Source of the DNA: Pseudomonadota bacterium
Lineage (GTDB): Bacteria > Pseudomonadota > Alphaproteobacteria > UBA9655
Length of the DNA stretch: 64,000 nt
Reading direction: 5' to 3'
NCBI GenBank assembly: GCA_018242065.1
Contig: JAFECQ010000006.1
Location: forward strand, 57,860 to 121,859
This document shows positions 1 through 9,312 of this stretch, piece after piece (within the stretch, counting starts at the first letter, position 1; each line of letters begins with the position of its first letter). The position numbers and the translations under genes are program-made. The notes beneath the pieces were generated by a model that saw only the letters and a list, made by a program, of their open reading frames with translations, was not told the origin of the DNA and did not search any database.

Positions 1-1102
1 TTTGCCGTTGACAACAAAGTTGAATGAAATGACTTCCCTTGAGTGCGGATTCAGAAAACAATATGCCGTTATTTGCGAGGATACCGATAGGCATTCCCCA
101 AAGATGGGCAAACCCACAGACAAGCGTTTGACCATAGTTTTTTTTAAACTCTTCGAAATCACTTTCATCCACAAGGCGCGCAATAATTTCCCTCACATCA
201 AATGATTTACGTAGGTTTGAAGGCATTATTCCATAGATTTCTTCGGCTTTAAATAAAGGTTCCCGAGGAGGTATCACAGATATTGAAGAGGATTTTTGAC
301 GGTTGAGTGTGGAAACGATTTCTCGTGTAATTCTAAGGGCATCTAAATCATTTTCAGCTAAATGATCAGCAACACCTGATATTTTAGTGTGAACGTCAGC
401 GCCTCCTAGTTCTTCAGCCGTGACTGTCTCTCCGGTTGCTGCTTTGACAAGAGGAGGCCCGCCTAAGAAAATTGTTCCTTGATTTCTTACAATAATAGTC
501 TCATCGGCTAAAGCCGGAACATATGCTCCTCCTGCTGTGCAAGATCCCATAACAACGGCAATTTGAGGAATGCCTTTAGCTGACATGCGCGCTTGGTTAT
601 AGAAGATACGCCCAAAATGATCTCTGTCGGGAAAAACCTCATCTTGATGAGGAAGGTTGGCTCCTCCAGAATCAACTAAGTAAACACAAGGAAGGTGATT
701 TGCTTCTGCGATTTCTTGAGCACGTAAATGCTTTTTTACGGTTAAAGGATAATAGGTCCCTCCCTTTACAGTAGCGTCGTTTGCAATAATCAAACACTCT
801 TGACCTTGAATACGTCCGATTCCTGTTATAAGTCCAGCAGATGGTACATGATTGTTATAAAGGTCATAGGCTGCCATGGCTGCGATTTCAAGAAAAGGTG
901 AACCAAAATCGAGAAGTTTTTCAATACGTGTTCGCGGTAAAAGTTTGCCACGGCTTTGATGCTTTTCTCGGGCTTTTTCATCTCCCCCTTTTTGAATGTC
1001 TTTTAATTTCTCTCGAAAATCTGCAACGAGAGCTTTCATATACTGAGTGTTTTCTTGAAAAGTTTCAGAAGAAGGATTGATGGATGATTCTAAGACAGCC
1101 AT
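1..1102 (-). CDS. mccB: Methylcrotonyl-CoA carboxylase beta subunit (carboxyltransferase), 3' end cut by window edge
   Basis: The frame is open on the minus strand from an ATG at 1102 to the window edge, so the C-terminus is missing. The translation starts [15 protein letters not shown] and contains the carboxyltransferase hallmarks [19 protein letters not shown] and [16 protein letters not shown]. The first is characteristic of biotin-dependent methylcrotonyl-CoA carboxylase beta subunits rather than propionyl-CoA ones. The enzyme moves CO2 from biotin on the alpha subunit to 3-methylcrotonyl-CoA in leucine breakdown. It starts 7 bp after the thiolase stop and is the third visible gene of an operon headed by isovaleryl-CoA dehydrogenase, which supports the substrate assignment. 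The alpha subunit would be expected beyond the edge. Confidence 0.93.
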   Translation of the reverse strand, partial: MAVLESSINPSSETFQENTQYMKALVADFREKLKDIQKGGDEKAREKHQSRGKLLPRTRIEKLLDFGSPFLEIAAMAAYDLYNNHVPSAGLITGIGRIQGQECLIIANDATVKGGTYYPLTVKKHLRAQEIAEANHLPCVYLVDSGGANLPHQDEVFPDRDHFGRIFYNQARMSAKGIPQIAVVMGSCTAGGAYVPALADETIIVRNQGTIFLGGPPLVKAATGETVTAEELGGADVHTKISGVADHLAENDLDALRITREIVSTLNRQKSSSISVIPPREPLFKAEEIYGIMPSNLRKSFDVREIIARLVDESDFEEFKKNYGQTLVCGFAHLWGMPIGILANNGILFSESALKGSHFIQLCCQRQ

Positions 1103-1109
1103 GGTTTTC

Positions 1110-2288
1110 CTATTCGCGCTCAATTGCAATGGCTGTTGCCTCGCCACCACCTATACAGAGGCTTGCAACCCCTCGTTTCAATCCCTTTTTTTCGAGAGCA
1201 TTGAGAAGAGTAACAATAAGCCTCGCTCCTGAAGCTCCAATAGGATGGCCAAGAGCGCAACTTCCTCCAAAAACATTTACCTTTTCAGGAGGAAGTTTAA
1301 GATCAGAGATGGCGGCCATAGCAACAACTGCAAAAGCTTCATTTATTTCAAAAAGATCGACATCTCCTATTGTCCAATTCAATTTATGGAGAAGATTTTG
1401 AATGGCGGAAATAGGGGCTGTTGTAAACCATTCAGGATCTTGAGCATGAGAAGAATAGCCACAAATTCGAGCTCGCGCCTTGAGTTTATGTTGGTCAACA
1501 TAAGAACGACTTGCCAAGACAAGGGCCGCTGCACCATCGCTTATAGGACTTGAGTTGGCAGGTGTAATGGTTCCATTTTCTTCAAAAGATGACTTTAAGG
1601 TTGGAACACGTTCAATCTTAAAGCGAGAAGGGCATTCATCCTTGGTTGCATTAATATTGACTTTTCCAACCTGTTCTTGAACAGGAATAATTTCATTCGA
1701 AAAACTTCCGTCTTCCATGGCCTTTGAAGCTTTAAGAGAGGAAGAAATTGCAAATTCATCTTGATCCGCTCTGCTAAATTTATATTTTCGTGCCGTTTCT
1801 TCGGCGAATTGTCCCATGAGGCGACCATCATAGGCATTTTCAAGGCCATCTAGAAACATATGGTCAAGAACGCGCTGATGCCCCGTTCGATAACCACCCC
1901 TTGCTTTATCAAGAAGGTAAGGAGCGTTACTCATACTTTCCATGCCGCCAGCAACAGCGGTATTAATATCATTCATGCGAATTTCTGTAGCCGCGAGCAT
2001 CACAGCCTTCATTCCCGAACCACAGATTTTATTAATCGTGGTACAAGGTACCGGTGTAGGAATACCAGCTCCAATGGATGCTTGGCGAGCAGGGGCCTGT
2101 CCTAATCCTGCAGAAAGAACACAGCCCATAAAGACCTCATCAACGGAAGAAGGAGCCAGATTCGCATCCTGAAGAGCTCCTTGAATGGCAATAGATCCTA
2201 GTTGGGTCGCTTTGATGGCTGAAAGTTCTCCTTGGAAAGCACCGATGGGTGTTCTCTTAGCGCCTATAATAAGGACCTCTTCCTTCAT
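1110..2288 (-). CDS. Acetyl-CoA C-acetyltransferase (thiolase II)
   Basis: The 392-residue protein is the normal length for a biosynthetic/degradative thiolase. It shows the nucleophile region [10 protein letters not shown], the [10 protein letters not shown] histidine motif and the C-terminal [10 protein letters not shown] cysteine motif, so all catalytic elements are present. It condenses two acetyl-CoA to acetoacetyl-CoA or cleaves the latter. It lies 9 bp after the isovaleryl-CoA dehydrogenase gene and 7 bp before mccB. In that setting it probably consumes acetoacetyl-CoA released at the end of leucine catabolism. The start has a GAGAGGA ribosome-binding site 5 nt upstream. Either atoB or phaA would be a fair name; the sequence alone does not decide. 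Confidence 0.93.
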   Translation of the reverse strand: MKEEVLIIGAKRTPIGAFQGELSAIKATQLGSIAIQGALQDANLAPSSVDEVFMGCVLSAGLGQAPARQASIGAGIPTPVPCTTINKICGSGMKAVMLAATEIRMNDINTAVAGGMESMSNAPYLLDKARGGYRTGHQRVLDHMFLDGLENAYDGRLMGQFAEETARKYKFSRADQDEFAISSSLKASKAMEDGSFSNEIIPVQEQVGKVNINATKDECPSRFKIERVPTLKSSFEENGTITPANSSPISDGAAALVLASRSYVDQHKLKARARICGYSSHAQDPEWFTTAPISAIQNLLHKLNWTIGDVDLFEINEAFAVVAMAAISDLKLPPEKVNVFGGSCALGHPIGASGARLIVTLLNALEKKGLKRGVASLCIGGGEATAIAIERE

Positions 2289-2297
2289 TTTATCCTC

Positions 2298-3455
2298 TCA
2301 AATTGTTTCTTTAAATATTTCGCGCCCAATCAACATGCGGCGTATTTCTGACGTACCAGCCCCAATTTCAAATAATTTTGCATCTCTCAAAAGCCGGCCA
2401 GTTGGGTACTCATTGATATAGCCATTACCTCCCAAGCACTGAATCGCTTCTAAAGCCATTTGAGTTGCTCTTTCAGCCACATATAAAATCACACCTGCAG
2501 AATCTTTGCGGGTAATTTTGTTTTCATCACATGCTTTCGCAGTTGCATAAACATAAGCCCGACTTGCACTTAGATTCGTGTACATATCTGCAAGTTTTCC
2601 TTGGATAAATTGAAATTCTCCAATGGGTTGATTAAATTGGTGGCGTTCATGTACATAAGGGACGACAATATCGAGGCACGCTTGAAGTATTCCCAATGGC
2701 CCACCCGCTAAAATCACGCGTTCATAATCCAGTCCACTCATGAGAACGGCCACACCTTGATTAACAGATCCAAGGACATTTTCCTCAGGAACTGGACAAT
2801 CTTCAAAAATAAGTTCACATGTCCCTGATCCGCGCATTCCCAATTTGTCGAGCTTTTGAGCTGTCGAAAAACCCTTCATTCCTTTTTCAATGAGAAAAGC
2901 TGTGACTTCCTTTCCGTTGGCTTCAGTATTTGTTTTTGCATAAACAATCAAGACATCCGCGTAGGGACCATTTGTGATCCACATTTTTGTGCCATTTAAG
3001 ACATAAGCCTTGCCCTCTTTACGTGCAATCGTTCGCATGCTGAGGACATCTGACCCAGCGCCGACTTCACTCATGGCAAGAGAACCGACATGCTCACCCG
3101 TGATAAGTTTTGGAAGAAAACGCTTTTTTTGCTCATGGGTTCCATAGCGGCGAATTTGATTCACACAAAGATTTGAATGAGCTGCGTAACTAAGACCCAC
3201 AGAAGCGGAGGCACGTGAGAGCTCTTCCATTGCAATAACATGTTGAAGGTATCCCATACCTGCACCACCGTCTTTTTCTTCGACTGTAATTCCAAGAAGG
3301 CCTAAGGACCCCAATTTCGGCCAAAGATCTCGTGGGAATTCGTCTCTTTGGTCGATGTCATGAGCGCGGGGCGCAACTTCCTTCAAGGCGAATTGCCGAA
3401 CCGATTCTCTGACGGTTTTTGTGGTTTCATCTAATGAATGGTCTAAAGTTTGCAC
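2298..3455 (-). CDS. ivd: Isovaleryl-CoA dehydrogenase
   Basis: The protein is a 385-residue acyl-CoA dehydrogenase with the FAD/substrate motif [11 protein letters not shown] and the C-terminal [19 protein letters not shown] block. The usual catalytic Glu of the family (YEGT) is replaced by [11 protein letters not shown] glutamate instead sits in [15 protein letters not shown], as known for isovaleryl-CoA dehydrogenases, so the substrate call is better than generic. It oxidises isovaleryl-CoA to 3-methylcrotonyl-CoA, the substrate of the carboxylase encoded two genes downstream. Translation starts at a GTG with AAGGAG 5 nt upstream. It is the first gene of the minus-strand operon. Confidence 0.93.
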   Translation of the reverse strand: MQTLDHSLDETTKTVRESVRQFALKEVAPRAHDIDQRDEFPRDLWPKLGSLGLLGITVEEKDGGAGMGYLQHVIAMEELSRASASVGLSYAAHSNLCVNQIRRYGTHEQKKRFLPKLITGEHVGSLAMSEVGAGSDVLSMRTIARKEGKAYVLNGTKMWITNGPYADVLIVYAKTNTEANGKEVTAFLIEKGMKGFSTAQKLDKLGMRGSGTCELIFEDCPVPEENVLGSVNQGVAVLMSGLDYERVILAGGPLGILQACLDIVVPYVHERHQFNQPIGEFQFIQGKLADMYTNLSASRAYVYATAKACDENKITRKDSAGVILYVAERATQMALEAIQCLGGNGYINEYPTGRLLRDAKLFEIGAGTSEIRRMLIGREIFKETI

Positions 3456-3615
3456 CCGTTCTCCTTATTAAGAGAATTATTTTTTATCATTTTAGTATGT
3501 CAGAAAATGACCAAAGAATCCAAATTTTACATCAAATGGCGAAGTTTTTATATTAGATTATTTTTGAAGAAGGAGAATCAACCAGGCAATTTTCTCTTTT
3601 AGAATTTAAATGGTC

Positions 3616-3640
3616 AAAAAAATCCCCCCATAGGGGGATC
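3616..3640 (-). terminator. Rho-independent terminator downstream of the repeat-containing exported protein gene
   Basis: On the minus strand a GC-rich hairpin (GATCCCCC / GGGGGAT, 4-5 nt loop) is followed directly by a run of seven T. It lies about 20 nt after the stop codon of the gene ending at 3658 and separates it from the ivd operon. Confidence 0.85.
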
Positions 3641-3657
3641 CTTTCTAGGAGTCGTGA

Positions 3658-4761
3658 TTATAAATTAAGTGATTTTAGAAATTCAGTAATTTTTTTATCT
3701 GTAAAGACATTGATTTCTCTGAGATCTTTGATTATCTCATTCGTTGGGCGTAACCCTGTACGAAGTTGACGTGTCGTGCGATCGAAAAGCATTATTTGCA
3801 ATAGGCGTAAATCACCACTAAATTGATTCGCTGAAGATGAAACAGCCATCCTAAAAGCGAAGTCAACACCCATTTGGGTTGGTCCATTGTCATTCATATT
3901 AAGCAATTCATTAATGACATTACGAATCTGTAGCAGTTTCCCCTCATCGTAACGTAAATCAAGCCAATAGCCAACAACGGCGCTATTTAGAGATTCATTC
4001 AAGAGCTCTTGAGAGAAGGTTCCGTGAATTCTAGCCTGTTGTAATAAATACTTAAAAGTTTCCAGTTCTCCGGATGCAGCTGCAGATTTTATAGCTTTAG
4101 TTGGATGATGTTGTGAAAGATCAAGTAAATCTTGAACAAGAGGTACTGCTGCTGGACTCGTTGCTTTGCTCGCAGCTAGATGATCTACAGCAATAAGCAC
4201 TAAGTTCTTTCTCTTTGCTGCTTTTGTAATTTTAGTGACAACCCACGTTTTATCGTCAAGATCTACTGCATTCCATCCAGGATAATTATTACTCGTCATA
4301 AGAAAATTCACTATCTCTTCATCAGAGACAGTTGGAGGGAGAGTTGCCTTAGTTGCACTAAAAGCTCCTGGATAATCTTGTTTACTTAGAAAGTTCACTA
4401 GGTCCTTTCTTCTTGCCGCATTTGTAATTTTAGCGACAACCCACGTTTTATCGTTAGGATCTACTGTAGCCCATCCAGGATACTCATTACTCGTCATAAG
4501 AAAATTCACTATCTCTTCTTCAGAGACAGTTGGAGGGAGAGTTGCCTTAGTTGCACTAAAAGCTCCTGGATAATCTTGTTTACTTAGAAATTCCTTTAAA
4601 CCACTTTTTTCTCTCGTTGTAGGTGCTTTTACCTTAAAAGATGGAGCTTTTCTAACACTTTCTGCATCGTCGTTTTTCGTACTTACAGCAGGAGCACTAA
4701 AAAAAGTTATGCCTGATAGTATAGACACTAGTATGGTAAAACGGAATCTGTTGATATTCAT
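3658..4761 (-). CDS. Exported protein with a 66-residue tandem duplication and ankyrin-like C-terminal part
   Basis: The start is placed at the ATG at 4761 because GGAG lies 9 nt upstream and the product then begins with a signal peptide (MNINRFRFTILVSILSG, cleavage probably after SAPAVS). An ATG 10 codons further upstream lacks these features. After about 55 residues a 66-residue unit beginning FLSKQDYPGAFSATKATLPP is present twice in direct succession with few changes, each ending in a K/R-rich AARRKDLV-like segment. The rest is predicted helical; AIKSAAASGELETFKYLL resembles a degenerate ankyrin repeat. No enzymatic motif is visible. A strong terminator follows. The gene is monocistronic and divergent from the neighbouring exported methyltransferase-like gene. 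Its role is unknown; secretion or periplasmic location is inferred from the signal peptide. Confidence 0.75.
   Translation of the reverse strand: MNINRFRFTILVSILSGITFFSAPAVSTKNDDAESVRKAPSFKVKAPTTREKSGLKEFLSKQDYPGAFSATKATLPPTVSEEEIVNFLMTSNEYPGWATVDPNDKTWVVAKITNAARRKDLVNFLSKQDYPGAFSATKATLPPTVSDEEIVNFLMTSNNYPGWNAVDLDDKTWVVTKITKAAKRKNLVLIAVDHLAASKATSPAAVPLVQDLLDLSQHHPTKAIKSAAASGELETFKYLLQQARIHGTFSQELLNESLNSAVVGYWLDLRYDEGKLLQIRNVINELLNMNDNGPTQMGVDFAFRMAVSSSANQFSGDLRLLQIMLFDRTTRQLRTGLRPTNEIIKDLREINVFTDKKITEFLKSLNL
4195..4590 (-). repeat. Two tandem 198-bp coding repeats
   Basis: Copy 1 (4393-4590) and copy 2 (4195-4392) are in-frame, adjacent and almost identical at DNA level: for example, both contain the same long stretch encoding YPGAFSATKATLPPTVS. 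Differences are mainly in the second half (EYPGWATVDPND versus NYPGWNAVDLDD). This indicates a recent unequal-crossover type duplication. Confidence 0.9.
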
Positions 4762-4961
4762 AGAAACACACTCCATTAAAATTAGATACAATATATTACA
4801 GTAAAATTAATATAAACCTTAATTCATTTTTTTCAAGGATTGTTTGCCAAAATACGTATGTTTAGTACATATGAGAATCATACAAAAAATTTAAAAATAT
4901 TTGCATTATATAAAAGAAGAAATTAAATATGACATATATTAATCTTTATAGGAGTTGCTAA

Positions 4962-6035
4962 ATGAAATTACGTCATTTTTTACTGTCTTCAATTGTTCTA
5001 AGTTCTTTTGCTTTCTCTTCTGCTGCATATTGCATGGAAGCTGAAAGGCCATCTAAACTAATGATAAGACCTTATTTACCTCAAGACAGCTCAGAAGAAT
5101 ATATTCAAAATGCTTCCAAAGTTTTTGACACGATTATGGACGCTCCTCAAGTAGACATTCTTCATGATGATAGAGCCTCAGTTAATCAACAGATTCTACC
5201 TAACACTGATACCAAAGATTATGGATGGAGTTTTCGTCCCCACCCGAATTCGCTACGTGAACTTTTAGAGGTATGCAGTCAGCCACACCTGAAACGTGCC
5301 ATAGACGTTGGTCCAGGAGAGGGAAATGAAACCGTTGCGATGCTGCTCACAAAAAGAGTTCATGTGACAACTTTTGAAAAGCAATCTCTACAGTCCAAGA
5401 GATTAACACAAAATGTACAGACGTTAACGAGTAAGGCAGACGCACACTTTCCTTTAGATATCCGTTTTCTTTCAAAAGCTGCAGATTTTTTAACAGCGGA
5501 GTTCAAAGAAACTTTCAAAGGTGGATACGAAATCATAAATGCCAACAAAGTTGTTCACTTTTTTGACCCTTCCCAAACCTCAACGTTTGTAAAGAAAGTG
5601 GCGTTTCTTTTAAAGCCAGGGGGACATCTTTTTATAACGGCCGTTACACCAACCCCTGGGAGTAAATTTGAAAAATTCATCTGTTTTGAAAAGAAAAATA
5701 CGTTTCCAGATGGCTATGTTTTTTATAGACAAGAAAATGAATTGAACGAAGATTGGAGCGGTATTGTTGGAGCACCACAGACAGTCGAAGTTCGAACCCC
5801 TAAAAAAGAACAAAGTGCACATTTCCGTCAGACTGTGCGACAGACTCCGAGAAAAGCTTTTGCGGTTACAGAGCGTGTAATGCATTATCATACAGAAAAG
5901 ACATTGGGTGAGGCTTTAGGGAACAAGTTTAAAATTATAAAGACATTTGTGATAACTCCAAAAGAAACTGGAGGGGATGACAAATACCAAGAGCACATGA
6001 TTTCTATCGTAGCAGAACGCACAGAAATTAACTAA
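4962..6035 (+). CDS. Exported SAM-dependent methyltransferase-like protein
   Basis: The 357-residue protein begins with a clear signal peptide (MKLRHFLLSSIVLSSFAFSS, cleavage near AYC-ME). It then shows a class I methyltransferase fold signature: motif I AIDVGPGEGNETVA (around residue 112), an acidic residue at the end of strand 2 (TTFEKQS), and the post-motif LLKPGGHLFITAVTP. GGAG lies just upstream of the ATG. A Rossmann methyltransferase with an export signal is unusual because SAM is cytosolic. It may act in a host compartment as an effector, or be retained by an uncleaved anchor. The gene stands alone, divergent from the duplicated exported protein. The substrate cannot be read from the sequence. 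Confidence 0.7.
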   Translation: MKLRHFLLSSIVLSSFAFSSAAYCMEAERPSKLMIRPYLPQDSSEEYIQNASKVFDTIMDAPQVDILHDDRASVNQQILPNTDTKDYGWSFRPHPNSLRELLEVCSQPHLKRAIDVGPGEGNETVAMLLTKRVHVTTFEKQSLQSKRLTQNVQTLTSKADAHFPLDIRFLSKAADFLTAEFKETFKGGYEIINANKVVHFFDPSQTSTFVKKVAFLLKPGGHLFITAVTPTPGSKFEKFICFEKKNTFPDGYVFYRQENELNEDWSGIVGAPQTVEVRTPKKEQSAHFRQTVRQTPRKAFAVTERVMHYHTEKTLGEALGNKFKIIKTFVITPKETGGDDKYQEHMISIVAERTEIN

Positions 6036-6065
6036 CCACTTCAGTAACCCAAGCGAAGCTTTCCG

Positions 6066-6088
6066 AACCTTCCTCTCCGAGGGAGGTT
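6066..6088. terminator. Hairpin between convergent genes (possible terminator)
   Basis: A 10-bp stem (AACCTTCCTC / GAGGGAGGTT, one G-T pair) with a 3-nt loop lies midway between the convergent methyltransferase-like gene and comF. No T-run follows on either strand, so termination is only suggested by its position. Confidence 0.4.
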
Positions 6089-6103
6089 ATCGGCTTATCA
6101 ATT

Positions 6104-6829
6104 TTAAGGGGTGACAACACGTCCTAAAGTTACAGCATGAACTTCGTATGCTCCAGCTTTTAACAATGCTTTTGAACACGCATTAAGCGTTGCGCCTGTG
6201 GTGAAAACATCATCAACCAGAAGTATTTTTTTTCCTTGAAGAAGCTCTTTTTTAGTTTGAGGAACATTAAAAGCCCGGCGCACATTTTGTATCCGCTCTT
6301 TTTTCGAAAGATACCCTTGAGAAGGCGTACGCCGTTGCCGTTTTAAAAGTGTAGGATAATATGCCCAGCCTTTCACTTTTGCAATTTCATGCGCAAGGAG
6401 GGCGGCTTGGTTATAGGTTCTCATAAAGAGTCGTGACCAGTGAAGAGGAACAGGGATGCAGAGGGGGTTTTCTAAATCATCAAGTGCGCGTGTCATCCAT
6501 GTTGCAAAGAGGGGAGCTGAATGAATGCTATCCGTATGTTTAAATTTTAAGATGAGATCTCTGCTTTCAGCTGTGTAGATAAAAACCGAACGAGCTGATT
6601 TATAATGAGGAGAATCATAACTACAGCTGCCACATAGAGCACTCTCTTCGATGTCAAAGTCGAAGGGGCGTCCACAACAGGCACAATAAGGCTTTGCAAT
6701 AAAGGAAATCAATGGCCAGCAAGAAGTGCAAAGACCTTCTTTGTTTTCTAAGATAGAGCTACACTTTACACATCGCGGTGGGATAAGAAGATTCACAAAT
6801 TGATTAAAGAGTGAAGGGAAGATTTTCAT
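6104..6829 (-). CDS. comF: ComF family phosphoribosyltransferase-like protein
   Basis: The 241-residue protein has the ComF layout. An N-terminal double zinc ribbon contains CVKC (20-23), CTSC (34-37), CACC (49-52) and CGSC (66-69). The C-terminal type I phosphoribosyltransferase domain ends with the PRPP loop ILLVDDVFTTGATLNA. ComF proteins are linked to natural transformation in naturally competent bacteria, and the window also holds comEC. The start overlaps the end of folD by 26 bp, so the gene is translationally linked to the yggT-folD unit. The biochemical substrate of the family is not established. Confidence 0.88.
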   Translation of the reverse strand: MKIFPSLFNQFVNLLIPPRCVKCSSILENKEGLCTSCWPLISFIAKPYCACCGRPFDFDIEESALCGSCSYDSPHYKSARSVFIYTAESRDLILKFKHTDSIHSAPLFATWMTRALDDLENPLCIPVPLHWSRLFMRTYNQAALLAHEIAKVKGWAYYPTLLKRQRRTPSQGYLSKKERIQNVRRAFNVPQTKKELLQGKKILLVDDVFTTGATLNACSKALLKAGAYEVHAVTLGRVVTP

Positions 6830-7676
6830 GGCGGAAAGCAGATTCTAAAGTATTGCGGAGGAGAGCTGCAACAGTCATTGGGCCTACACCTCCTGGTACC
6901 GGCGTAATGGCTCCTGCTCTTTCTTGTGCTGAATCAAAATCAACATCTCCAATAAATTCTCCAGAAGGGAGTCGGTTGATTCCAACGTCAATAACGGTTG
7001 CTCCCTTTTGAATCCAATCTCCTTGAATAAAACGAGGATTTCCAATGGCCACAATTAGAATATCTGCAGTTTCGCAAAGAGAGGGAAGATTTTGAGTTTT
7101 TGAATGAGCCATCCATACAGTGCAATCTTGCTGAAGCATAAGGATCGCCATAGGCCGACCTACGAGTATAGAAGCCCCAATAACGCCTACATTAAGACCT
7201 TCAAGGTGGGTATGGACTGTTTGAATAAGAGAAAGGCACCCTAGGGGCGTGCAAGCAATAAAACCGTCTTTTATCCCTTGAAACAATTTGCCTGCATTTA
7301 AAGGATGTAGTCCATCTACGTCTTTTGCAGGGTCAATAAGCGAAAGAAAATGAAACTTATCGAGTTCAGTAGGTAAGGGAAGTTGAAGAATGATCCCATG
7401 AATATGAGCTGACTGATTAAGTTCTTTAATTTTAGCTTCTAATGTGCTTAGGGGCGTCCAGGCGGGTAAGACGTGTTCTTCAAAATGATATCCTAACTCT
7501 TTTGCTTGAATTCCTTTTAATTGAACATAAAGTTGACTGGCGGGATCGTCTCCAACACGTAAAGCTGCAAGGCCAGGTTTGACACCTCTTTTCTCTTCAA
7601 GGTGTTGAGCGAGAGTAAGAAGTTTTTTTTTAAGATCATCCGCAATTTTGCGGCCGTCAATGAGGTTAGGCACCAC
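6804..7676 (-). CDS. folD: Bifunctional methylenetetrahydrofolate dehydrogenase/cyclohydrolase
   Basis: The 290-residue protein matches FolD throughout. It contains GIILQLPLPTELD, the DVDGLHP segment, the nucleotide-binding VIGASILVGRPMA, and the C-terminal signature PVPGGVGPMTVAALL. It interconverts 5,10-methylene-, methenyl- and 10-formyl-tetrahydrofolate, feeding purine synthesis and the formyl donor used by Fmt, which is also encoded in this window. It overlaps yggT by 11 bp upstream and comF by 26 bp downstream, so the three form one operon. Confidence 0.97.
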   Translation of the reverse strand: MVPNLIDGRKIADDLKKKLLTLAQHLEEKRGVKPGLAALRVGDDPASQLYVQLKGIQAKELGYHFEEHVLPAWTPLSTLEAKIKELNQSAHIHGIILQLPLPTELDKFHFLSLIDPAKDVDGLHPLNAGKLFQGIKDGFIACTPLGCLSLIQTVHTHLEGLNVGVIGASILVGRPMAILMLQQDCTVWMAHSKTQNLPSLCETADILIVAIGNPRFIQGDWIQKGATVIDVGINRLPSGEFIGDVDFDSAQERAGAITPVPGGVGPMTVAALLRNTLESAFRHENLPFTL

Positions 7677-7980
7677 GCACCATAACTATTCTTAACATCA
7701 GTTGGCCGATGACAGATTGAATGAACCAAAGAAAAAGAATGAGGACAAGCGGAGATAAATCAAGTCCCCCCATGACGGGAAGAAAACGGCGAATTTTGGA
7801 AAGAACAGGCTCAGTGACGCGGTAGAGAAATTCGATGATCATGATGACGAAATTATTGTTGGAATTAATTACATTAAAACTCACAAGCCAACTGACGATA
7901 ACACTTGTGATAACAATCCATACGTAAATTCCAATGACTGAGCTTATAACAGCTAGCAAGGGGATAAGAATTATATCCAT
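7666..7980 (-). CDS. YggT family integral membrane protein
   Basis: This small hydrophobic protein of 104 residues has a duplicated hydrophobic layout typical of YggT: helices at about 5-30 and 75-100 and the motif LYRVTEPVLSKIRRFLP between them. It leads the folD-comF operon, overlapping folD by 11 bp. The family is implicated in membrane/division or osmotic functions, but the precise role is unsettled. Confidence 0.9.
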   Translation of the reverse strand: MDIILIPLLAVISSVIGIYVWIVITSVIVSWLVSFNVINSNNNFVIMIIEFLYRVTEPVLSKIRRFLPVMGGLDLSPLVLILFLWFIQSVIGQLMLRIVMVRGA

Positions 7981-8075
7981 TTTCCTCTCCTTCCCTATTT
8001 TTTTACAATATACAGCTCTTCAAGAAAGGGCGCTATGGTTTATTTAAATGTTTGTAGGTATGAGAAATGAGCCCA

Positions 8076-8483
8076 TCAGTCTTCAAAAAATTCAACACTA
8101 TCCCAGGGAATTTTCTTTTTATAAGCAAGTCTTGTGCGCCAATCGCCCACATGAATTTCAAGCTGATAACCATCAGGATCAAGAAAGTAAAATGAATCTC
8201 CTTCGGAGCTATTGTCTTTCCATGATTTAACATTTGCCTCTTTCAAACGATCAATGATTTGGGGAAAATCTTTTGCTGTTGTTGAAAAAGCTAAGTGAGT
8301 ATATCCATATCCTGGAGTTGCCTTAGGGTCTTGAAAAAGGCAAAACCATAAATCTCCCCCTAAGAAATAAGCACCTTCAATCCAACGACAAAGGGGTCTG
8401 AAACCTAAAATCTCTTTATAGAAACGAAAAGAAACAGATAAATCCTTAACAGCAAGATTAATGTGATTGAGACCGAGAATCAT
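8076..8483 (-). CDS. FosA-like fosfomycin-modifying enzyme (vicinal oxygen chelate superfamily)
   Basis: The 135-residue protein aligns by eye with FosA along its whole length. Metal ligands are His7 (LNHINLAV), His63 (YTHLAF) and Glu109 (LEIHVG). The potassium/substrate loop WKDNSSEGDSFYFLDPDG is also conserved. FosA adds glutathione to fosfomycin. The residue after the first histidine pair is Asn9 where characterised FosA has a catalytic Thr9, so activity on fosfomycin is uncertain. The start overlaps the upstream lipoprotein gene by 26 bp; a later start would lose His7. A different glyoxalase-fold thiol transferase is the alternative. Confidence 0.8.
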   Translation of the reverse strand: MILGLNHINLAVKDLSVSFRFYKEILGFRPLCRWIEGAYFLGGDLWFCLFQDPKATPGYGYTHLAFSTTAKDFPQIIDRLKEANVKSWKDNSSEGDSFYFLDPDGYQLEIHVGDWRTRLAYKKKIPWDSVEFFED

Positions 8484-8976
8484 GAAGGCTCTTCTCTCGT
8501 TCTTTCTGCAGTTGTTGGATTTGAGCTTTACCTAAATTAAAGCCGACATAAATCGTGACGTCTTTTTGCGCTGGAACCTGCTCTTCTACGCTTATAAAGC
8601 TTACTTTCGTGGTTTGATTTTCCTCAAATACAATTTCGAGTTCGTGATCAGAACGAGACAGAATATTTCCTTCCTTGTCCATAACAGCAATAAAATAGGA
8701 AGGCTTAATCGTCATGGGTGTGCGAAAACTTCCAAGTGGCCTGAAACTCGTCATGCGGAGGCGGAAATTAACGTTTTTTAACTTGTCTTCTTGCGTGCAT
8801 TCAGGCTTAAGGCTATCTAAGTCAGTTCGAATAAGAATACCTTGGTGCCGTTCTACGCTTTTTGAAAATTCAGCAAGGATGGCTGTTTTAGGACAAGGTA
8901 CTCTTTCAGAACTCACAATACCACATCCTGTAAGGAATATACTGAAGCTAAGAATAATTCCGAAAGTGCGTTGCAT
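8458..8976 (-). CDS. Small lipoprotein of unknown function
   Basis: The gene starts with ATG at 8976, whose A is shared with the TGA of the CDGSH gene (TGATG). The N-terminus [18 protein letters not shown] is a lipoprotein signal with lipobox LTGC, so the mature protein starts at Cys18 and is probably outer-membrane or periplasmic. The remaining ~155 residues look like a beta-rich domain containing VPCPKTAILAEF and a Lys/Gln-rich tail. No enzyme motif is visible. Confidence 0.8.
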   Translation of the reverse strand: MQRTFGIILSFSIFLTGCGIVSSERVPCPKTAILAEFSKSVERHQGILIRTDLDSLKPECTQEDKLKNVNFRLRMTSFRPLGSFRTPMTIKPSYFIAVMDKEGNILSRSDHELEIVFEENQTTKVSFISVEEQVPAQKDVTIYVGFNLGKAQIQQLQKEREKSLHDSRSQSH

Positions 8977-9218
8977 CAACGAATCTCCATATGACTTCCA
9001 TCACAAAAAGGGGGAGTTTTTGTTTTTTTACATCCACATAACCACACTTTCCCTGAAGTTTCACTTGTAAAACAATGGGATTTAAGACCTGAACCTTTAT
9101 GAGCGCCATCGCAGAAAGGTTGGTTTTGGCTAAGTCCACAGGCGCACCAAAAATACTTTTGTCCTGCTTCAAGCTCAACTTCAAAAGGATCTGCTGGATA
9201 AGGATGAGGTAACGTCAT
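8976..9218 (-). CDS. Double CDGSH iron-sulfur domain protein
   Basis: This 80-residue protein consists of two CDGSH-type 2Fe-2S sites: Cys25, Cys27, Cys36, His40 ([16 protein letters not shown]) and Cys61, Cys63, Cys72, His76 ([16 protein letters not shown]). All eight ligands are intact. Such tandem CDGSH proteins are soluble and thought to act in redox sensing or Fe-S transfer. It is the first gene of a unit with the lipoprotein and FosA-like genes, all overlapping. Confidence 0.92.
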   Translation of the reverse strand: MTLPHPYPADPFEVELEAGQKYFWCACGLSQNQPFCDGAHKGSGLKSHCFTSETSGKVWLCGCKKTKTPPFCDGSHMEIR

Positions 9219-9312
9219 TCAAATCTCCTTTATTTTTCTTAACATATCGAATGAAGAGGCTCTCGACAAGATTGATTCATTTGTGGCACTTCTTACTAAG
9301 AAAGGAAATGGT

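Noticed and set aside
5787..5802. GTTCGAAC-like string resembling a tRNA T-arm
   Set aside because: It lies inside the exported methyltransferase-like gene and no cloverleaf can be formed around it.
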